A DNA stretch of 64,000 nucleotides. Source: an uncultured Verrucomicrobiota bacterium. GTDB lineage: Bacteria > Verrucomicrobiota > Verrucomicrobiia > Opitutales > Opitutaceae. How positions within the stretch are numbered: the stretch's first letter is position 1; the number at the start of each line of letters is the position of its first letter. Below, in pieces: positions 55,816 through 64,000 of the stretch. Both the position numbers and the translations under genes were made by a program. The notes under the pieces are model-generated. The model searched no databases. It saw only the letters and a list, made by a program, of their open reading frames with translations, and had not been told where the DNA came from. Location of the stretch: assembly GCA_903856725.1 (NCBI GenBank), contig CAIOCT010000126.1, positions 1 through 64,000 of the forward strand, given 5' to 3'.

Positions 55816-57030
55816 ATGTCTGCTCTGCCACTGATCGTCCACCTTGATGCGGATGCTTTTTTCGTATCTTGTGAATTGGCTTTGCAGCCGGCCTTGCGGG
55901 GAAAGCGATGCGCAGTGGGGGGCCGTGAGCGTGGGATCATCGCGTCAGCTAATTACGAAGCACGGGCTGGTGGGGTTTACACGCCGATGCCTACTGCTCA
56001 GGCACTGAAATTATGTCCTGATTTGATTCTACTGCCACCCACGAGGGGACTTTACAGTGAAATTTCCCGCCAATTATTTGACCTTTGCGAAACACTCACG
56101 CCGTGCGTGCAACGTCATTCAATTGATGAAGGTTTTCTCGATCTCGGACCGTGTGGATTTACCGCCCTAGCGGAAATTGAAAAAAGCGTACGCGCCCTTC
56201 AGCAGCGCATTGTCCAACAATTGGGCGTGACGGTGTCATTTGGCCTTGCGACTAATAAGCTCGTAGCGGCCATCGCCAGCAAAGCATTCAAACCACGTGG
56301 CTTCACGCTGGTTAGCCCAGGCACGGAAGCGGATTTTTTGGCGCCTTTCAAAATAAATGTGATCCCGGGAATCGGGAAAATAACAGAGGCGCGCTTGAAC
56401 CAAGCCGGCCTTCGCCTAGTGAAAGACATCATCGCTCTACCAACTCTAGAATTGCAGCGCTTATTTGGTAACGCCGCACCCGCGATTCTTGCCTTGGCTC
56501 GAGGGGAGGACACCGAACCCGTCGAAGTCCTGCAGGCTGCCGCGCAGTCTTACTCAACCCAAGAAACTTTTCCCCAAGATATCGGAAACTTCTCACAGAT
56601 CGAGCAAGTGACCAAGCGGATGATTGATGAACTCATGCCGAAAATTAGGGCCGATGATAAAAAATCTAAAACACTCACGATTAAAATTCGCTATTCGGGG
56701 ATGGAGGATAATTCCACCAGCCGCAGTTTGACGGAAGCCAGTGATTTAGAATCATCCTTTTATCCATTCGTCACAGCCTTACTGAAGGCAGTGTGGACGA
56801 AGCGGCGGCCCTTACGACTCGTGAGTGTGCGATTTTCTGGGATCGAGCACCCCAGTCATCAGCTAGAAATATTTAAAGAAGTTGATGCTAAAAAACGTCG
56901 ATTAGCTGGGGTGCTTGATCAGTTAAATTCACGTGGACCCCAGCCAATCGTGCGCTCTGGCCATCAACTAGCACCTCAACCGAAAAGGCCCGGCGACACC
57001 GATCACGGGTGCGCGGGCGGCGGCAGATAG
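55816..57030 (+). CDS. dinB: DNA polymerase IV (Y-family)
   Basis: A 404-residue translesion polymerase. Palm residues: Asp11 in VHLDADAFFVS and the Asp104-Glu105 pair in HSIDEGFLDLG (the usual DinB motif is SIDEAYLD). NYEARAGGVYTPMPTAQA is the finger region; LVAAIASKAFKPRG and PGIGKITEARLNQAG (helix-hairpin-helix) and the little-finger domain (LRLVSVRFSG) follow. It is longer than E. coli DinB (351), mainly by a polar tail. Placed behind uvrA, so both may be SOS/repair-linked. Its 3' end overlaps the convergent ParB-like gene by 28 bp. Confidence 0.93.
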   Translation: MSALPLIVHLDADAFFVSCELALQPALRGKRCAVGGRERGIIASANYEARAGGVYTPMPTAQALKLCPDLILLPPTRGLYSEISRQLFDLCETLTPCVQRHSIDEGFLDLGPCGFTALAEIEKSVRALQQRIVQQLGVTVSFGLATNKLVAAIASKAFKPRGFTLVSPGTEADFLAPFKINVIPGIGKITEARLNQAGLRLVKDIIALPTLELQRLFGNAAPAILALARGEDTEPVEVLQAAAQSYSTQETFPQDIGNFSQIEQVTKRMIDELMPKIRADDKKSKTLTIKIRYSGMEDNSTSRSLTEASDLESSFYPFVTALLKAVWTKRRPLRLVSVRFSGIEHPSHQLEIFKEVDAKKRRLAGVLDQLNSRGPQPIVRSGHQLAPQPKRPGDTDHGCAGGGR

Positions 57031-57740
57031 CCGGGAAGCTTTGCCGCAGCGGGTTGATGGGCTAAGACAACCGCGGCATCAACAGCCTGTTTAAATTCGT
57101 TTTCATCCGCATCGTTCCAGCGCACCTTATCGCGGAAATAATCTGCCCAATAAAATTCCTGAAAGAAACCCGCGGGCCCTTTTTTCTCCGCGAAGCCGCC
57201 GGCTTTCATGACGGCCCAGCCCAAGCCCCGATAGATGTTGCTTTGAATGTCAGCCAGCGTCTCCGGAAGCAAGCGGGGGTCAAGTGGACCGCGTCCATCT
57301 TTGTCCATCAGATAAGTGTAATGGTGAGACTGCATCTGTGACCAAAAAGAGACTTCATCTAACTCCGCCCAGTTCGCCAAAATGTGACCATAAACGGTTT
57401 TATCTGATTGATGAGAATCGAGGAGCGCACGAATCGTATGATGGCCATCAGTCATGTAGGGTCGACCGCCGGGTCCAATTACGACTGGCACATCTTTGTC
57501 TTGCAGATAAGTCCGCAGCTCGGCGGCATTTTTAGAGTCGATCGATTTAGCTTTAAAAATAACCTCCCGAAATCCAACAGCGAATTGCGTTGGGTGAAGT
57601 TTGGTCGCAGGTAAACTATAAGCCGTCCCCGCCTTCATGGTTGGCTGGAACGGAGCATAAGTTTCCGATGCTCTGATCGTGTTATTAAAACCGGCGATTA
57701 ATAAAAGGAGGGTAGCCCAGCGGGGAATAATGAGATTCAT
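57003..57740 (-). CDS. Exported ParB-like protein (ParB/Srx N-terminal domain type)
   Basis: A 245-residue protein with a signal peptide (MNLIIPRWATLLLLIAGFNN, cleavage near TIRAS) followed by a ParB-like domain. The ParB box reads PYMTDGHHTIRALLD (DGHH at 98-101), preceded by KLHPTQFAVGF and PVVIGPGG. The C-terminal half has YRGLGWAVMKAGGF and EFYWADYFRDKVRW, seen in the putative ParB-like nuclease family (PF08857). Export makes a chromosome-partition role implausible; the protein more likely acts in the periplasm, perhaps as a nucleotide- or sulfiredoxin-type enzyme. Nothing here shows its substrate. It is convergent with dinB, overlapping by 28 bp. Confidence 0.78.
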   Translation of the reverse strand: MNLIIPRWATLLLLIAGFNNTIRASETYAPFQPTMKAGTAYSLPATKLHPTQFAVGFREVIFKAKSIDSKNAAELRTYLQDKDVPVVIGPGGRPYMTDGHHTIRALLDSHQSDKTVYGHILANWAELDEVSFWSQMQSHHYTYLMDKDGRGPLDPRLLPETLADIQSNIYRGLGWAVMKAGGFAEKKGPAGFFQEFYWADYFRDKVRWNDADENEFKQAVDAAVVLAHQPAAAKLPGYLPPPAHP

Positions 57741-57874
57741 GAAATCAGCATTACATTTTTACGGTTTAAGCAAAGCGCGCGGGGTTAAATTCAGGTTACA
57801 ATCAAATATCGCCTAGCTGGGTGAGATTCCATTTGGAATCAGGCCTGCTCTGTGGATGCTAAATAACTAATTAT

Positions 57875-58684
57875 ATGAACCTTGCTGCGTCCAATCACGA
57901 AATCGACCAACGTATCACCGCTGCCCTTGCTGCCGTGAGCGCAGAAACTGAGCTGATGCACCGAGAATTTGGGCGCGCACGCAGCGAACTTAAGTACGAC
58001 GGCACCAAAGTCACGGCCGTCGATCTAGCTATTTCAAAAAATATTCAGGCAGCGATCGGTGCCTTATTTCCTACTGATCAATTTTTCAGTGAAGAACTTA
58101 GCCTAACAGAAACGGCTATCCCAGTTACTACGCGCTATTGCTGGGTTCTTGATCCAATCGATGGCACGAATAATTACGTCAACGGAATCAGTCACTGCGC
58201 CATTTCGCTTGCGCTGCTGGAAAATGGCGAACCGACCTATGGCGTCATCTACGACCTGGCCCGGCGGGTGCTGATACACGGCGGCCCGGGGCGTGGGCTA
58301 TTCGAAGGCACGCAACCCGCTCACGCGCGCGGGGAGGCTCCGAACAGCCATAGCTTGATTGGGTTTCATTCGCCCTCGGACAAGACTCATGCAATGGAAG
58401 GGAAGCGACTCATCGAGAATTTTAAAATCCGGGGGCTAGGGAGCAGTACTCTGCATTTAGCCTACGCGGCGATCGGGTTGCTTGATGGGGTGGTGGACCA
58501 CAATAATAAGGTATGGGATATCGCGGCGGCGTGCGCGCTCTGTGCCGAAGCGGGTATTACAATTCACTATTTAGAGAATCCACCATTTCCCCTGAGAACA
58601 TTTACACTGTTAGCGCCACGAGTGCAATATGCGGCTGGTCTTCCTGCGATGGTCCAGCGCTTGCGCGAGGTAATTGGCCGCTAG
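57875..58684 (+). CDS. Inositol monophosphatase family protein
   Basis: A 269-residue Mg-dependent phosphatase of the IMPase/CysQ superfamily. Metal-binding Asp93 and Asp96 lie in DPIDGTNNYVNG; Glu in FFSEELS and the C-terminal WDIAAACALCAEAG (Asp ligand) complete the site. TKVTAVDLAISKNI is the conserved N-terminal element. Substrate may be inositol phosphate, 3'-phosphoadenosine phosphate or a histidinol/fructose phosphate; the family does not settle it. Its last four bases overlap the convergent beta-CASP gene. Confidence 0.87.
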   Translation: MNLAASNHEIDQRITAALAAVSAETELMHREFGRARSELKYDGTKVTAVDLAISKNIQAAIGALFPTDQFFSEELSLTETAIPVTTRYCWVLDPIDGTNNYVNGISHCAISLALLENGEPTYGVIYDLARRVLIHGGPGRGLFEGTQPAHARGEAPNSHSLIGFHSPSDKTHAMEGKRLIENFKIRGLGSSTLHLAYAAIGLLDGVVDHNNKVWDIAAACALCAEAGITIHYLENPPFPLRTFTLLAPRVQYAAGLPAMVQRLREVIGR

Positions 58685-60039
58685 ACTTGATAAGGCTGCA
58701 GCGGTACAGGATCCAGCACCTGAGCTTGCGGCAACTTATCCGCAAGTTGAGCAGCGAACCAGGCTCGTGCCGGTGGGTCGCCGTGGGTCAATACAATCGA
58801 GCGGGGATTGCACGCTAAGGCATAGTCGAGCAATTCTTCGCGCGAAGCATGGCCGCTGAATTCAAACCGTTCAATTTGAGCACGGATACGCGTCTTAACA
58901 TTAACCGCGGCAAAGAGGAATTCTTCACCATTGTGAGCAGCCTGCAAATGCCCACCGGGAGTGTCTGGGTCGCAGTAGCCGACGAAACAGATGCTATGCT
59001 TGGCGCTGCCGACGAGGCATGAAGCGAGTGTATAAGAGGCGGTCTTTTCAACCATCATTCCGCTGCTGACAACGTATATCCCCTGGAGGGGGGGCTCTTT
59101 ACCAGGGACGAGATCGCGCGGTGATTTTTTAATTTTCAGCTCCTTCAAGATGGTGCGGGTGAAATGCACCAGCCCAGTTTTCTTGGAAATATCGTCAAGG
59201 TAATCGCAAAGATCCATACCAAGGCCCGAAGCAAAAATTGGCGCTGCAGCTAAGCGATTAAATTTTCTCGCATCATGGAGAATTGCGAGAATTTCTTGCA
59301 TGCGACCGAGTGCAAAAACTGGAATGAGCACTGACCCACCGCGCAGCAATGTGCTATTAATTGTCTCAATCAAGCGAATCATCTCATTCGAACGAAGATT
59401 GCCCGCCTGTTTGTCGGTGGCGCCATGAGTTGTTTCAGTTACCAGTGTATCGAAATGAGTTCGTGGAAGTTTCGCCCCGTCCAAAATCCGCTGAGTAGAA
59501 AAAAGCACATCCCCGGTAAAAAAGATCCGCCGGTGTTTATGGACAATTTCTACGCCACATGCGCCGGCAATGTGCCCAGCTGCATGAAAAGTGAATTCAA
59601 TTTCATCATGAGCCCCCGCAAATTTCTTCGGACTATTCAGCTGGTGGGGCAATAATCGCGGGGCTATCCGATCGATTTCATCATGCGTAAAAAGAGGGTA
59701 TTCCATGATCCCTTTCTCCTCTCGCTCACGGACCATAACATTCGACGAATTGTGCAGCATGCGCTCGATGAGCATTCGGCTTGGAAGCGTCATAATGACC
59801 GGCGTGCTCGGTTGGTGCCGCATGAGCAGAGGCAAAGAGCCAATATGATCGAGATGGCAGTGAGTGATGAAAATAACATCGAGCTTCACGCCTTCTAGCG
59901 GCCGAAGATCTGGAGCAGCGATGCGACCTACTTGTTTAGGGTTGAGCCCGCTATCGATAACGAAGTGAAAATCCCCCACCTGACAGTACAGGCAGTTAGC
60001 GCCGATGCCTCCGACACTATTTAAATCGATGATCTTCAT
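58681..60039 (-). CDS. Beta-CASP MBL-fold ribonuclease
   Basis: A 452-residue MBL/beta-CASP nuclease like archaeal/bacterial CPSF-type RNases. The metal site: His60-x-His62-x-Asp64-His65 (THCHLDHIG), HAAGHIAGACG, FFTGDVLFS, and a C-terminal FSGHASREELLDY then VLTHGDP. The beta-CASP insertion with SVLIPVFALGRMQEIL and VSSGMMVEKTASY is intact. It should cut RNA at the 3' end or as an endonuclease in the cytoplasm. It overlaps the IMPase stop by four bases (convergent) and is divergent from nothing close; apaG is 14 bp upstream on the same strand, so apaG and this gene may be co-transcribed. Confidence 0.9.
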   Translation of the reverse strand: MKIIDLNSVGGIGANCLYCQVGDFHFVIDSGLNPKQVGRIAAPDLRPLEGVKLDVIFITHCHLDHIGSLPLLMRHQPSTPVIMTLPSRMLIERMLHNSSNVMVREREEKGIMEYPLFTHDEIDRIAPRLLPHQLNSPKKFAGAHDEIEFTFHAAGHIAGACGVEIVHKHRRIFFTGDVLFSTQRILDGAKLPRTHFDTLVTETTHGATDKQAGNLRSNEMIRLIETINSTLLRGGSVLIPVFALGRMQEILAILHDARKFNRLAAAPIFASGLGMDLCDYLDDISKKTGLVHFTRTILKELKIKKSPRDLVPGKEPPLQGIYVVSSGMMVEKTASYTLASCLVGSAKHSICFVGYCDPDTPGGHLQAAHNGEEFLFAAVNVKTRIRAQIERFEFSGHASREELLDYALACNPRSIVLTHGDPPARAWFAAQLADKLPQAQVLDPVPLQPYQV

Positions 60040-60053
60040 GTTAAAGGCGCCAG

Positions 60054-60437
60054 TCAGTCGGCCGGAATGATCATGTCAAACTTCGGGATCCGGACAAAAA
60101 TCCGAGCGCCATGAGCGTCGACTCCATGAAAGCTGCCAAAAGCCCGACTGTTGCTGCTACCTATATGGTAACTGTTATAGGCAAAATGCGCTCCGGGTAT
60201 CAGGGTAGGGGTTTCGCCAACAATTTTATCGCCTTCAACTACCGCTCGGCTCCCATCAGGATGCTCAATAACCCACTTTCGGCCGAGCAGGGTGACCGTG
60301 CGATCAGAGTCATTATGGATTGTCAGGTAATAAATAAAGGCATGAGGGCGATCAGCTGGGAGATGATCACCGCCGTAGCGATAAATCAGCTGATCCAGAT
60401 TAACTTTTAGCCCAGGTAATTCATGCGCGACGCTCAT
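60054..60437 (-). CDS. apaG: ApaG-domain protein
   Basis: A 127-residue single-domain ApaG (DUF525). Start [21 protein letters not shown], then [24 protein letters not shown] and the diagnostic late block [17 protein letters not shown] with AFGSFHGVD. ApaG domains are immunoglobulin-like and bind nucleotides or phosphate compounds; the name comes from an effect on Ap4A/Co2+ in enterobacteria, and the biochemical role is unsettled. I use ATG 60437; the open frame extends far upstream, through the purH start, which is spurious. Divergent from purH. Confidence 0.92.
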   Translation of the reverse strand: MSVAHELPGLKVNLDQLIYRYGGDHLPADRPHAFIYYLTIHNDSDRTVTLLGRKWVIEHPDGSRAVVEGDKIVGETPTLIPGAHFAYNSYHIGSSNSRAFGSFHGVDAHGARIFVRIPKFDMIIPAD

Positions 60438-60548
60438 CAGATTAGCGCAGTAGAAACGATGCCAACGGCAAAATACATAAAAAAAGTTCACGGAGTTCGC
60501 GGGCTTTCGTCTTGCGCACGAAAACCCTCCGGCGCAGAAAAGCGACCT

Positions 60549-62096
60549 ATGGAAAAGCTCGCGCTGCTGTCGGTTAGTGACAAACAAGGCCTCGTCGAAT
60601 TCGCGACTGCCCTCGTGCGCCAACAAGGGTACCGACTGCTCTCGACCGGCGGAACGGCTAAGCTGCTCGCCGCCGCGGGCTTGCCAGTAACAGAAGTAGG
60701 TCACCACACCGGGTTTCCCGAAATAATGGAAGGTCGCGTGAAAACCCTGCATCCCAAAATTCACGGCGGATTGTTATGCCGACGTGATAAGCCAGAACAT
60801 CTCGCTCAAGCAGTGAAAAATGACATTACCCTGATTGATTTGGTGGTAGTGAATTTATATCCGTTCGAACAAACGGTCGCTAACCCTCAAGTGTTATTCG
60901 AAGAAGCGATCGAAAATATAGACATTGGTGGCCCTTCCATGCTGCGTAGCGCCGCTAAAAATCATTCGAGCGTAACGGTCATTTGCGATCCGGCCGACTA
61001 TTCTCCCGTCTTGGCTGTCATCAACAAACCAGCCGAGTTATTGATACTGCGTCGTAAACTCGCACTTAAAGTATTCCAACGTACGGCGCGCTATGATGCG
61101 GCCATTGCTCGATATCTCGAAACGCAACAAGATGAACCTGATATCGAGTCGCTGAGCGGGTTCCCGGCGACTTATAATTTAGCCCTAAACAAGGTCCAAA
61201 ATTTACGGTACGGCGAGAATCCTCACCAAAAAGCCGCGCTCTATGGAACGTTCCATGACCATTTCGAGCAACTCCAAGGCAAGGAACTGAGTTATAACAA
61301 TATTTTGGATATCACAGCCGCCACTTATCTCATTGGCGAATTTGAACGACCCACTGTGGCAATTTTAAAGCACACCAATCCTTGCGGTGTCGCGAGTGCC
61401 GACACGCTATTGGCTGCTTGGGAAAAAGCTTACGCAACTGACCGACAGGCTCCTTTCGGTGGCATTATTATTGTAAACAATACCTTGCACGGAGATCTCG
61501 CCAAATTGATCGCTGAAATTTTCACCGAGGTTATTATCGCGCCCCATTTCAGTGAGGAAGCGCGAGAAATTTTCGGGAAAAAGAAAAATTTGCGCTTAAT
61601 GATCGCGAAAGAAGGATTGGGGGCCGATACGCTCCAAGAGGTTCGCTCAGTTGTTGGCGGGGTACTCGTGCAAGATCGCAATCGCTTGTTGGGTAAAATG
61701 AATGACTTTAAAGTAGTGACCAAGCGCCAGCCCACGGCGGATGAATGGACCGCTATGCTTTTTGGCTGGAAGGTCGGGAAGCACGTGAAATCGAACTCTA
61801 TTGTTTATTGTCGCGGCGAACAAACCCTTGGCGTCGGCGCTGGTCAGATGGCCCGTGTTGACAGTTCACGCATCGCCATTTGGAAAGCAAACGAAGCGCA
61901 GTTGAATCTGCAGGGGTCGGTGGTGGCCAGCGAAGCATTATTTCCCTTTGCCGATGGCTTAATTGCCGCTGCAGAGGCCGGCGCCACCAGTGCGATTCAG
62001 CCCGGTGGTTCCCTGCGTGATGAAGAAGTCATTCGCGCGGCTGATGAAAGGGGGATGGCGATGGTCTTTACTGGAATTCGCCATTTTAAGCACTGA
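60549..62096 (+). CDS. purH: Bifunctional AICAR formyltransferase/IMP cyclohydrolase
   Basis: A 515-residue enzyme for the last two steps of purine synthesis to IMP. The N-terminal MGS-like cyclohydrolase has [56 protein letters not shown]. The formyltransferase part has [24 protein letters not shown] (catalytic KH pair), [13 protein letters not shown] and [18 protein letters not shown]. The length is standard. ATG 60549 is chosen; the frame extends to 60423 but overlaps the divergent apaG start. No other pur gene is in the window. Confidence 0.97.
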   Translation: MEKLALLSVSDKQGLVEFATALVRQQGYRLLSTGGTAKLLAAAGLPVTEVGHHTGFPEIMEGRVKTLHPKIHGGLLCRRDKPEHLAQAVKNDITLIDLVVVNLYPFEQTVANPQVLFEEAIENIDIGGPSMLRSAAKNHSSVTVICDPADYSPVLAVINKPAELLILRRKLALKVFQRTARYDAAIARYLETQQDEPDIESLSGFPATYNLALNKVQNLRYGENPHQKAALYGTFHDHFEQLQGKELSYNNILDITAATYLIGEFERPTVAILKHTNPCGVASADTLLAAWEKAYATDRQAPFGGIIIVNNTLHGDLAKLIAEIFTEVIIAPHFSEEAREIFGKKKNLRLMIAKEGLGADTLQEVRSVVGGVLVQDRNRLLGKMNDFKVVTKRQPTADEWTAMLFGWKVGKHVKSNSIVYCRGEQTLGVGAGQMARVDSSRIAIWKANEAQLNLQGSVVASEALFPFADGLIAAAEAGATSAIQPGGSLRDEEVIRAADERGMAMVFTGIRHFKH

Positions 62097-62158
62097 GCTC
62101 TTCGAGCTTGGGGGCACTTCTTGCTAGCGCCTAGCGGGAAATCACCTAGAGTTGAGCC

Positions 62159-63535
62159 ATGTTTGATCCTGTCGAAAAATTAAAGGAATACGTTCGTCAC
62201 GCTAGCGTCTCGGCTGATCCCCAATACCAGCAGGGGATGGTAGGTGCGCAGCAATTTGTAGCAGGTTTGCTCAAAGGAATCGGCTTTAACGTCGAAGTAG
62301 TCCCGACGGCATTACACCCCGTGATTTTGGGCAAACGTGGGGACAATCCCAATTGGCCGCACGTGATTATCTATGGTCACTATGATGTCCAACCCGCAGA
62401 TCCGGTAGCTAAATGGGACACCCCGCCATTCGAGCCGACCATTAAAGGAGAGCGGATTTATGGTCGAGGCACAGCTGATAACAAAGGCCCCCTCATGGTG
62501 CATCTTGCCGCTGTCGGACGATTGCTGGAGAAAAACCCTGATCTACCACTTCGCATTACCTTCATGATAGAGGGCGAAGAGGAGATCGGGAGTAAGAATT
62601 TCAAAACTTTCCTAGGTGAGAATAAAGAAAAGCTACGCGGGGATTTCATCTACCTTTCTGACACCGGGATTCCTTCGCCTGACCAGATCGTGATTACAGT
62701 TGGACTGCGTGGGATGCTTGCCTTTGAAGTTGAATTCACCGGCCCTCAATCGGATTTGCACTCCGGCTTGCACGGTGGCGTGATCATGAATCCGCTCCAG
62801 GCGCTGGCAGAATTTTGCGCCTCGCTGCATACTCCTGACGGCCGCGTGAATCTTCCCGGCTTCTACGACGCCGTGGTGGAACCGGAGGCGTGGGAGCGGG
62901 CCGAATTACTCAAATTAGGATTAGATCAACGGCCTTATGCAAAATTTCTGGGCGTTAATGAATTTCACACCCCTCCAGGCTATAACCCGTTCGAGGCCAT
63001 TCGTTTTCTACCAACACTCGAGTTTAATGGATTTAGCGGTGGGTATCAAGGGGCGGGAACCAAAACTGTCATCCCGAGCAAGGCTAGCGTCAAAATCACT
63101 TGTCGCTTGGTCCCTAACCAAACACCGGAAAACACCAAAGAGGCAATGTTTGCGGAGCTCCACCGCCGCTGTCCAAAGGGAGTGACTCTCACAATCAAAG
63201 AACAACATCATGCGACCCCGTATGTGGTAATCCCACCAGGGCGGTCAAACACGCCCGCCAATCAATCAGTTGTACTGGCCAAGGGGTTTCAAGCCGTTGA
63301 ACATGCCGTTACCGCAGTTTGGGGTAAACCACCGCTCTTTCTTCGCGAAGGGGGCAGCGTGGGCCTGATCGCCGACCTTAAGCAGGTACTCGGACTTGAT
63401 GCGGTTATGATGGGCCTTTTTCTGCCAGAGGATAATCTGCATGCGCCGAATGAAAGCTTCCATCTCGGGGTAATGAAAAAAGCTATCGACGCATCAGAAC
63501 GCGTCCTCGCCGAATTGGCTCAAATCCAAAAGTAG
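62159..63535 (+). CDS. M20-family dipeptidase
   Basis: A 458-residue zinc peptidase of the M20 clan, dipeptidase-like. Zinc/catalytic motifs: YGHYDVQPAD (His and catalytic Asp), GRGTADNKGPL (bridging Asp), EGEEEIGSKN (catalytic Glu and metal Glu), SDTGIPSPDQ, and LREGGSVGLI with NLHAPNE near the end (last His ligand). Between them is the dimerisation domain (GLRGMLAFEVEFTGPQSDLHSGLHGG). No signal peptide, so cytoplasmic. Such enzymes clip dipeptides or N-acyl/carboxy derivatives; substrate not clear. It is 62 bp after purH, co-directional. Confidence 0.93.
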   Translation: MFDPVEKLKEYVRHASVSADPQYQQGMVGAQQFVAGLLKGIGFNVEVVPTALHPVILGKRGDNPNWPHVIIYGHYDVQPADPVAKWDTPPFEPTIKGERIYGRGTADNKGPLMVHLAAVGRLLEKNPDLPLRITFMIEGEEEIGSKNFKTFLGENKEKLRGDFIYLSDTGIPSPDQIVITVGLRGMLAFEVEFTGPQSDLHSGLHGGVIMNPLQALAEFCASLHTPDGRVNLPGFYDAVVEPEAWERAELLKLGLDQRPYAKFLGVNEFHTPPGYNPFEAIRFLPTLEFNGFSGGYQGAGTKTVIPSKASVKITCRLVPNQTPENTKEAMFAELHRRCPKGVTLTIKEQHHATPYVVIPPGRSNTPANQSVVLAKGFQAVEHAVTAVWGKPPLFLREGGSVGLIADLKQVLGLDAVMMGLFLPEDNLHAPNESFHLGVMKKAIDASERVLAELAQIQK

Positions 63536-63600
63536 CCTTGGCGCGGTGGTTAAATTGCCAGTGGGGCAGGGGCTAATACGCTGCCTTATTTTTGGACATA

Positions 63601-63627
63601 AAAAAGCCCCAACAGTCATGCTGGGGC
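63601..63627 (-). terminator. Rho-independent terminator after pal
   Basis: Minus-strand stem of GCCCCA/TGGGGC type across 63606-63627 followed by a T-run (63605 and lower). It lies about 23 bp after the Pal stop and closes the Tol-Pal side transcript. Confidence 0.9.
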
Positions 63628-63650
63628 CTCGGTTATTGCGCTAAAACAGA

Positions 63651-64000
63651 TTAGCGTTTCAGGACAACGAAATCAACGCGCCGGTCTTTGGTCCAATCGC
63701 CCTCGGAACCGCCTTGTTTTGCATCAATAGAGCCCTTGGAGAGTGTTTCCAGGCGATTAGCATCGACGCCGAGAGATTCGAGATAGCGTTTGACGGCGTT
63801 TGCGCGACGGTCACCGAGACCGAGATTATATTCAGCGGTCCCGCGCCAGTCACAGTGACCGATAAGCACGAGATTTTTATCAGCGTTATCCTTCAGCCAT
63901 TTGACAGCTGCTTCAATTTTGGGGCGCTCAGCGGAAGCCACTGCTGAGCGGTCGAGCGCAAAATATACTGGCTCGACGACGCTCTTGCTCGCGTCATCAA
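63651..64000 (-). CDS. pal: Peptidoglycan-associated lipoprotein Pal, C-terminal part
   Basis: The OmpA/Pal C-terminal peptidoglycan-binding domain, partial because the 5' end (lipoprotein signal) lies beyond 64000. Reading from the window edge gives VYFALDRSAV, then LVLIGHCDWRGTAEYNLGLGDRRANAVKRYL and GVDANRLETLSKG; the motif C-D-x-R-G-T-x-E-Y-N-x-x-L-G-x-R-R-A is the Pal signature that binds meso-diaminopimelate in peptidoglycan. It ends DRRVDFVVLKR. Pal anchors the outer membrane to the wall and works with TolA/TolB during division; tol genes are expected upstream, outside the window. Confidence 0.93.
   Translation of the reverse strand, partial: DDASKSVVEPVYFALDRSAVASAERPKIEAAVKWLKDNADKNLVLIGHCDWRGTAEYNLGLGDRRANAVKRYLESLGVDANRLETLSKGSIDAKQGGSEGDWTKDRRVDFVVLKR

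Noticed and set aside
60438-60764. 109 extra N-terminal residues before ApaG
   Set aside because: The stretch runs antisense through the purH start and is unlike the family; ApaG normally starts MSV-like, as at 60437.
1-64000. CRISPR arrays, transposons, phage or toxin-antitoxin genes
   Set aside because: No regularly spaced repeats, transposase motifs or phage genes were seen on either strand.

Overview
The window is a gene-dense piece of a bacterial chromosome with about 52 protein genes on both strands, almost all intact. I found no rRNA, tRNA, CRISPR array, insertion sequence or phage gene. The gene set implies a Gram-negative cell: LpxK (lipid A), Pal, several beta-barrel outer-membrane proteins ending in Phe, and lipoproteins. 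It also has the MEP isoprenoid route (IspH) and menaquinone synthesis (MenF, MenD, MenB). The exported cysteine protease carries an N-terminal beta module that I associate with Verrucomicrobiota/PVC exported proteins, and there are PilV/PilW/PilX-like genes with a giant PilX. My best guess is Verrucomicrobiota, probably near Opitutales. This is inference from gene content, not from a marker search.

Layout. 1-3.4 kb: a lone receiver domain, a hotdog thioesterase, a coiled-coil protein and a beta-barrel protein. 3.4-11.2 kb: housekeeping genes (ispH with a long N-terminal extension, pdxH, alaS, an MBL hydrolase, ribD, rdgB). 11.2-16.2 kb: a three-gene minor-pilin operon on the minus strand. 16.3-24 kb: metG, menF-menD, kup, menB. 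24-32.8 kb: exported papain-like protease, fba, a membrane-anchored protein, topoisomerase III, a class V aminotransferase, lpxK. 32.9-41.6 kb: M29 aminopeptidase, adenosine-deaminase-like enzyme, RluD-type synthase, ppx, rsmI, a small lipoprotein, pgi, scpB and a Gfo/Idh oxidoreductase. 41.6-44 kb: rplU-rpmA and an MFS transporter. 44.1-52.8 kb: an envelope block (DUF3108, MBL exonuclease, RND/MMPL transporter, YCF48 propeller, DUF1329, DUF1302). 52.9-64 kb: uvrA, dinB, an exported ParB-like protein, an IMPase-family phosphatase, a beta-CASP nuclease, apaG, purH, an M20 peptidase, and pal cut off by the window end.

The most system-like feature is the DUF1302-DUF1329-YCF48-RND unit at 45963-52802. 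It offers an outer-membrane barrel, a periplasmic carrier-like protein, a periplasmic propeller and an inner-membrane pump. I read it as a trans-envelope transport system for an unknown hydrophobic substrate. The minor-pilin operon and the IspH fusion are the next most interesting.

Expression. Four clear rho-independent terminators are visible, all on the minus strand: after fba, rpmA, DUF1329 and pal. Many start codons lack a good Shine-Dalgarno (SD) sequence, while several gene pairs overlap by four bases (ATGA or GTGA), which suggests translational coupling. For several genes the longest open frame is longer than the real protein; I give the start favoured by homology, signal peptide or ribosome-binding site.
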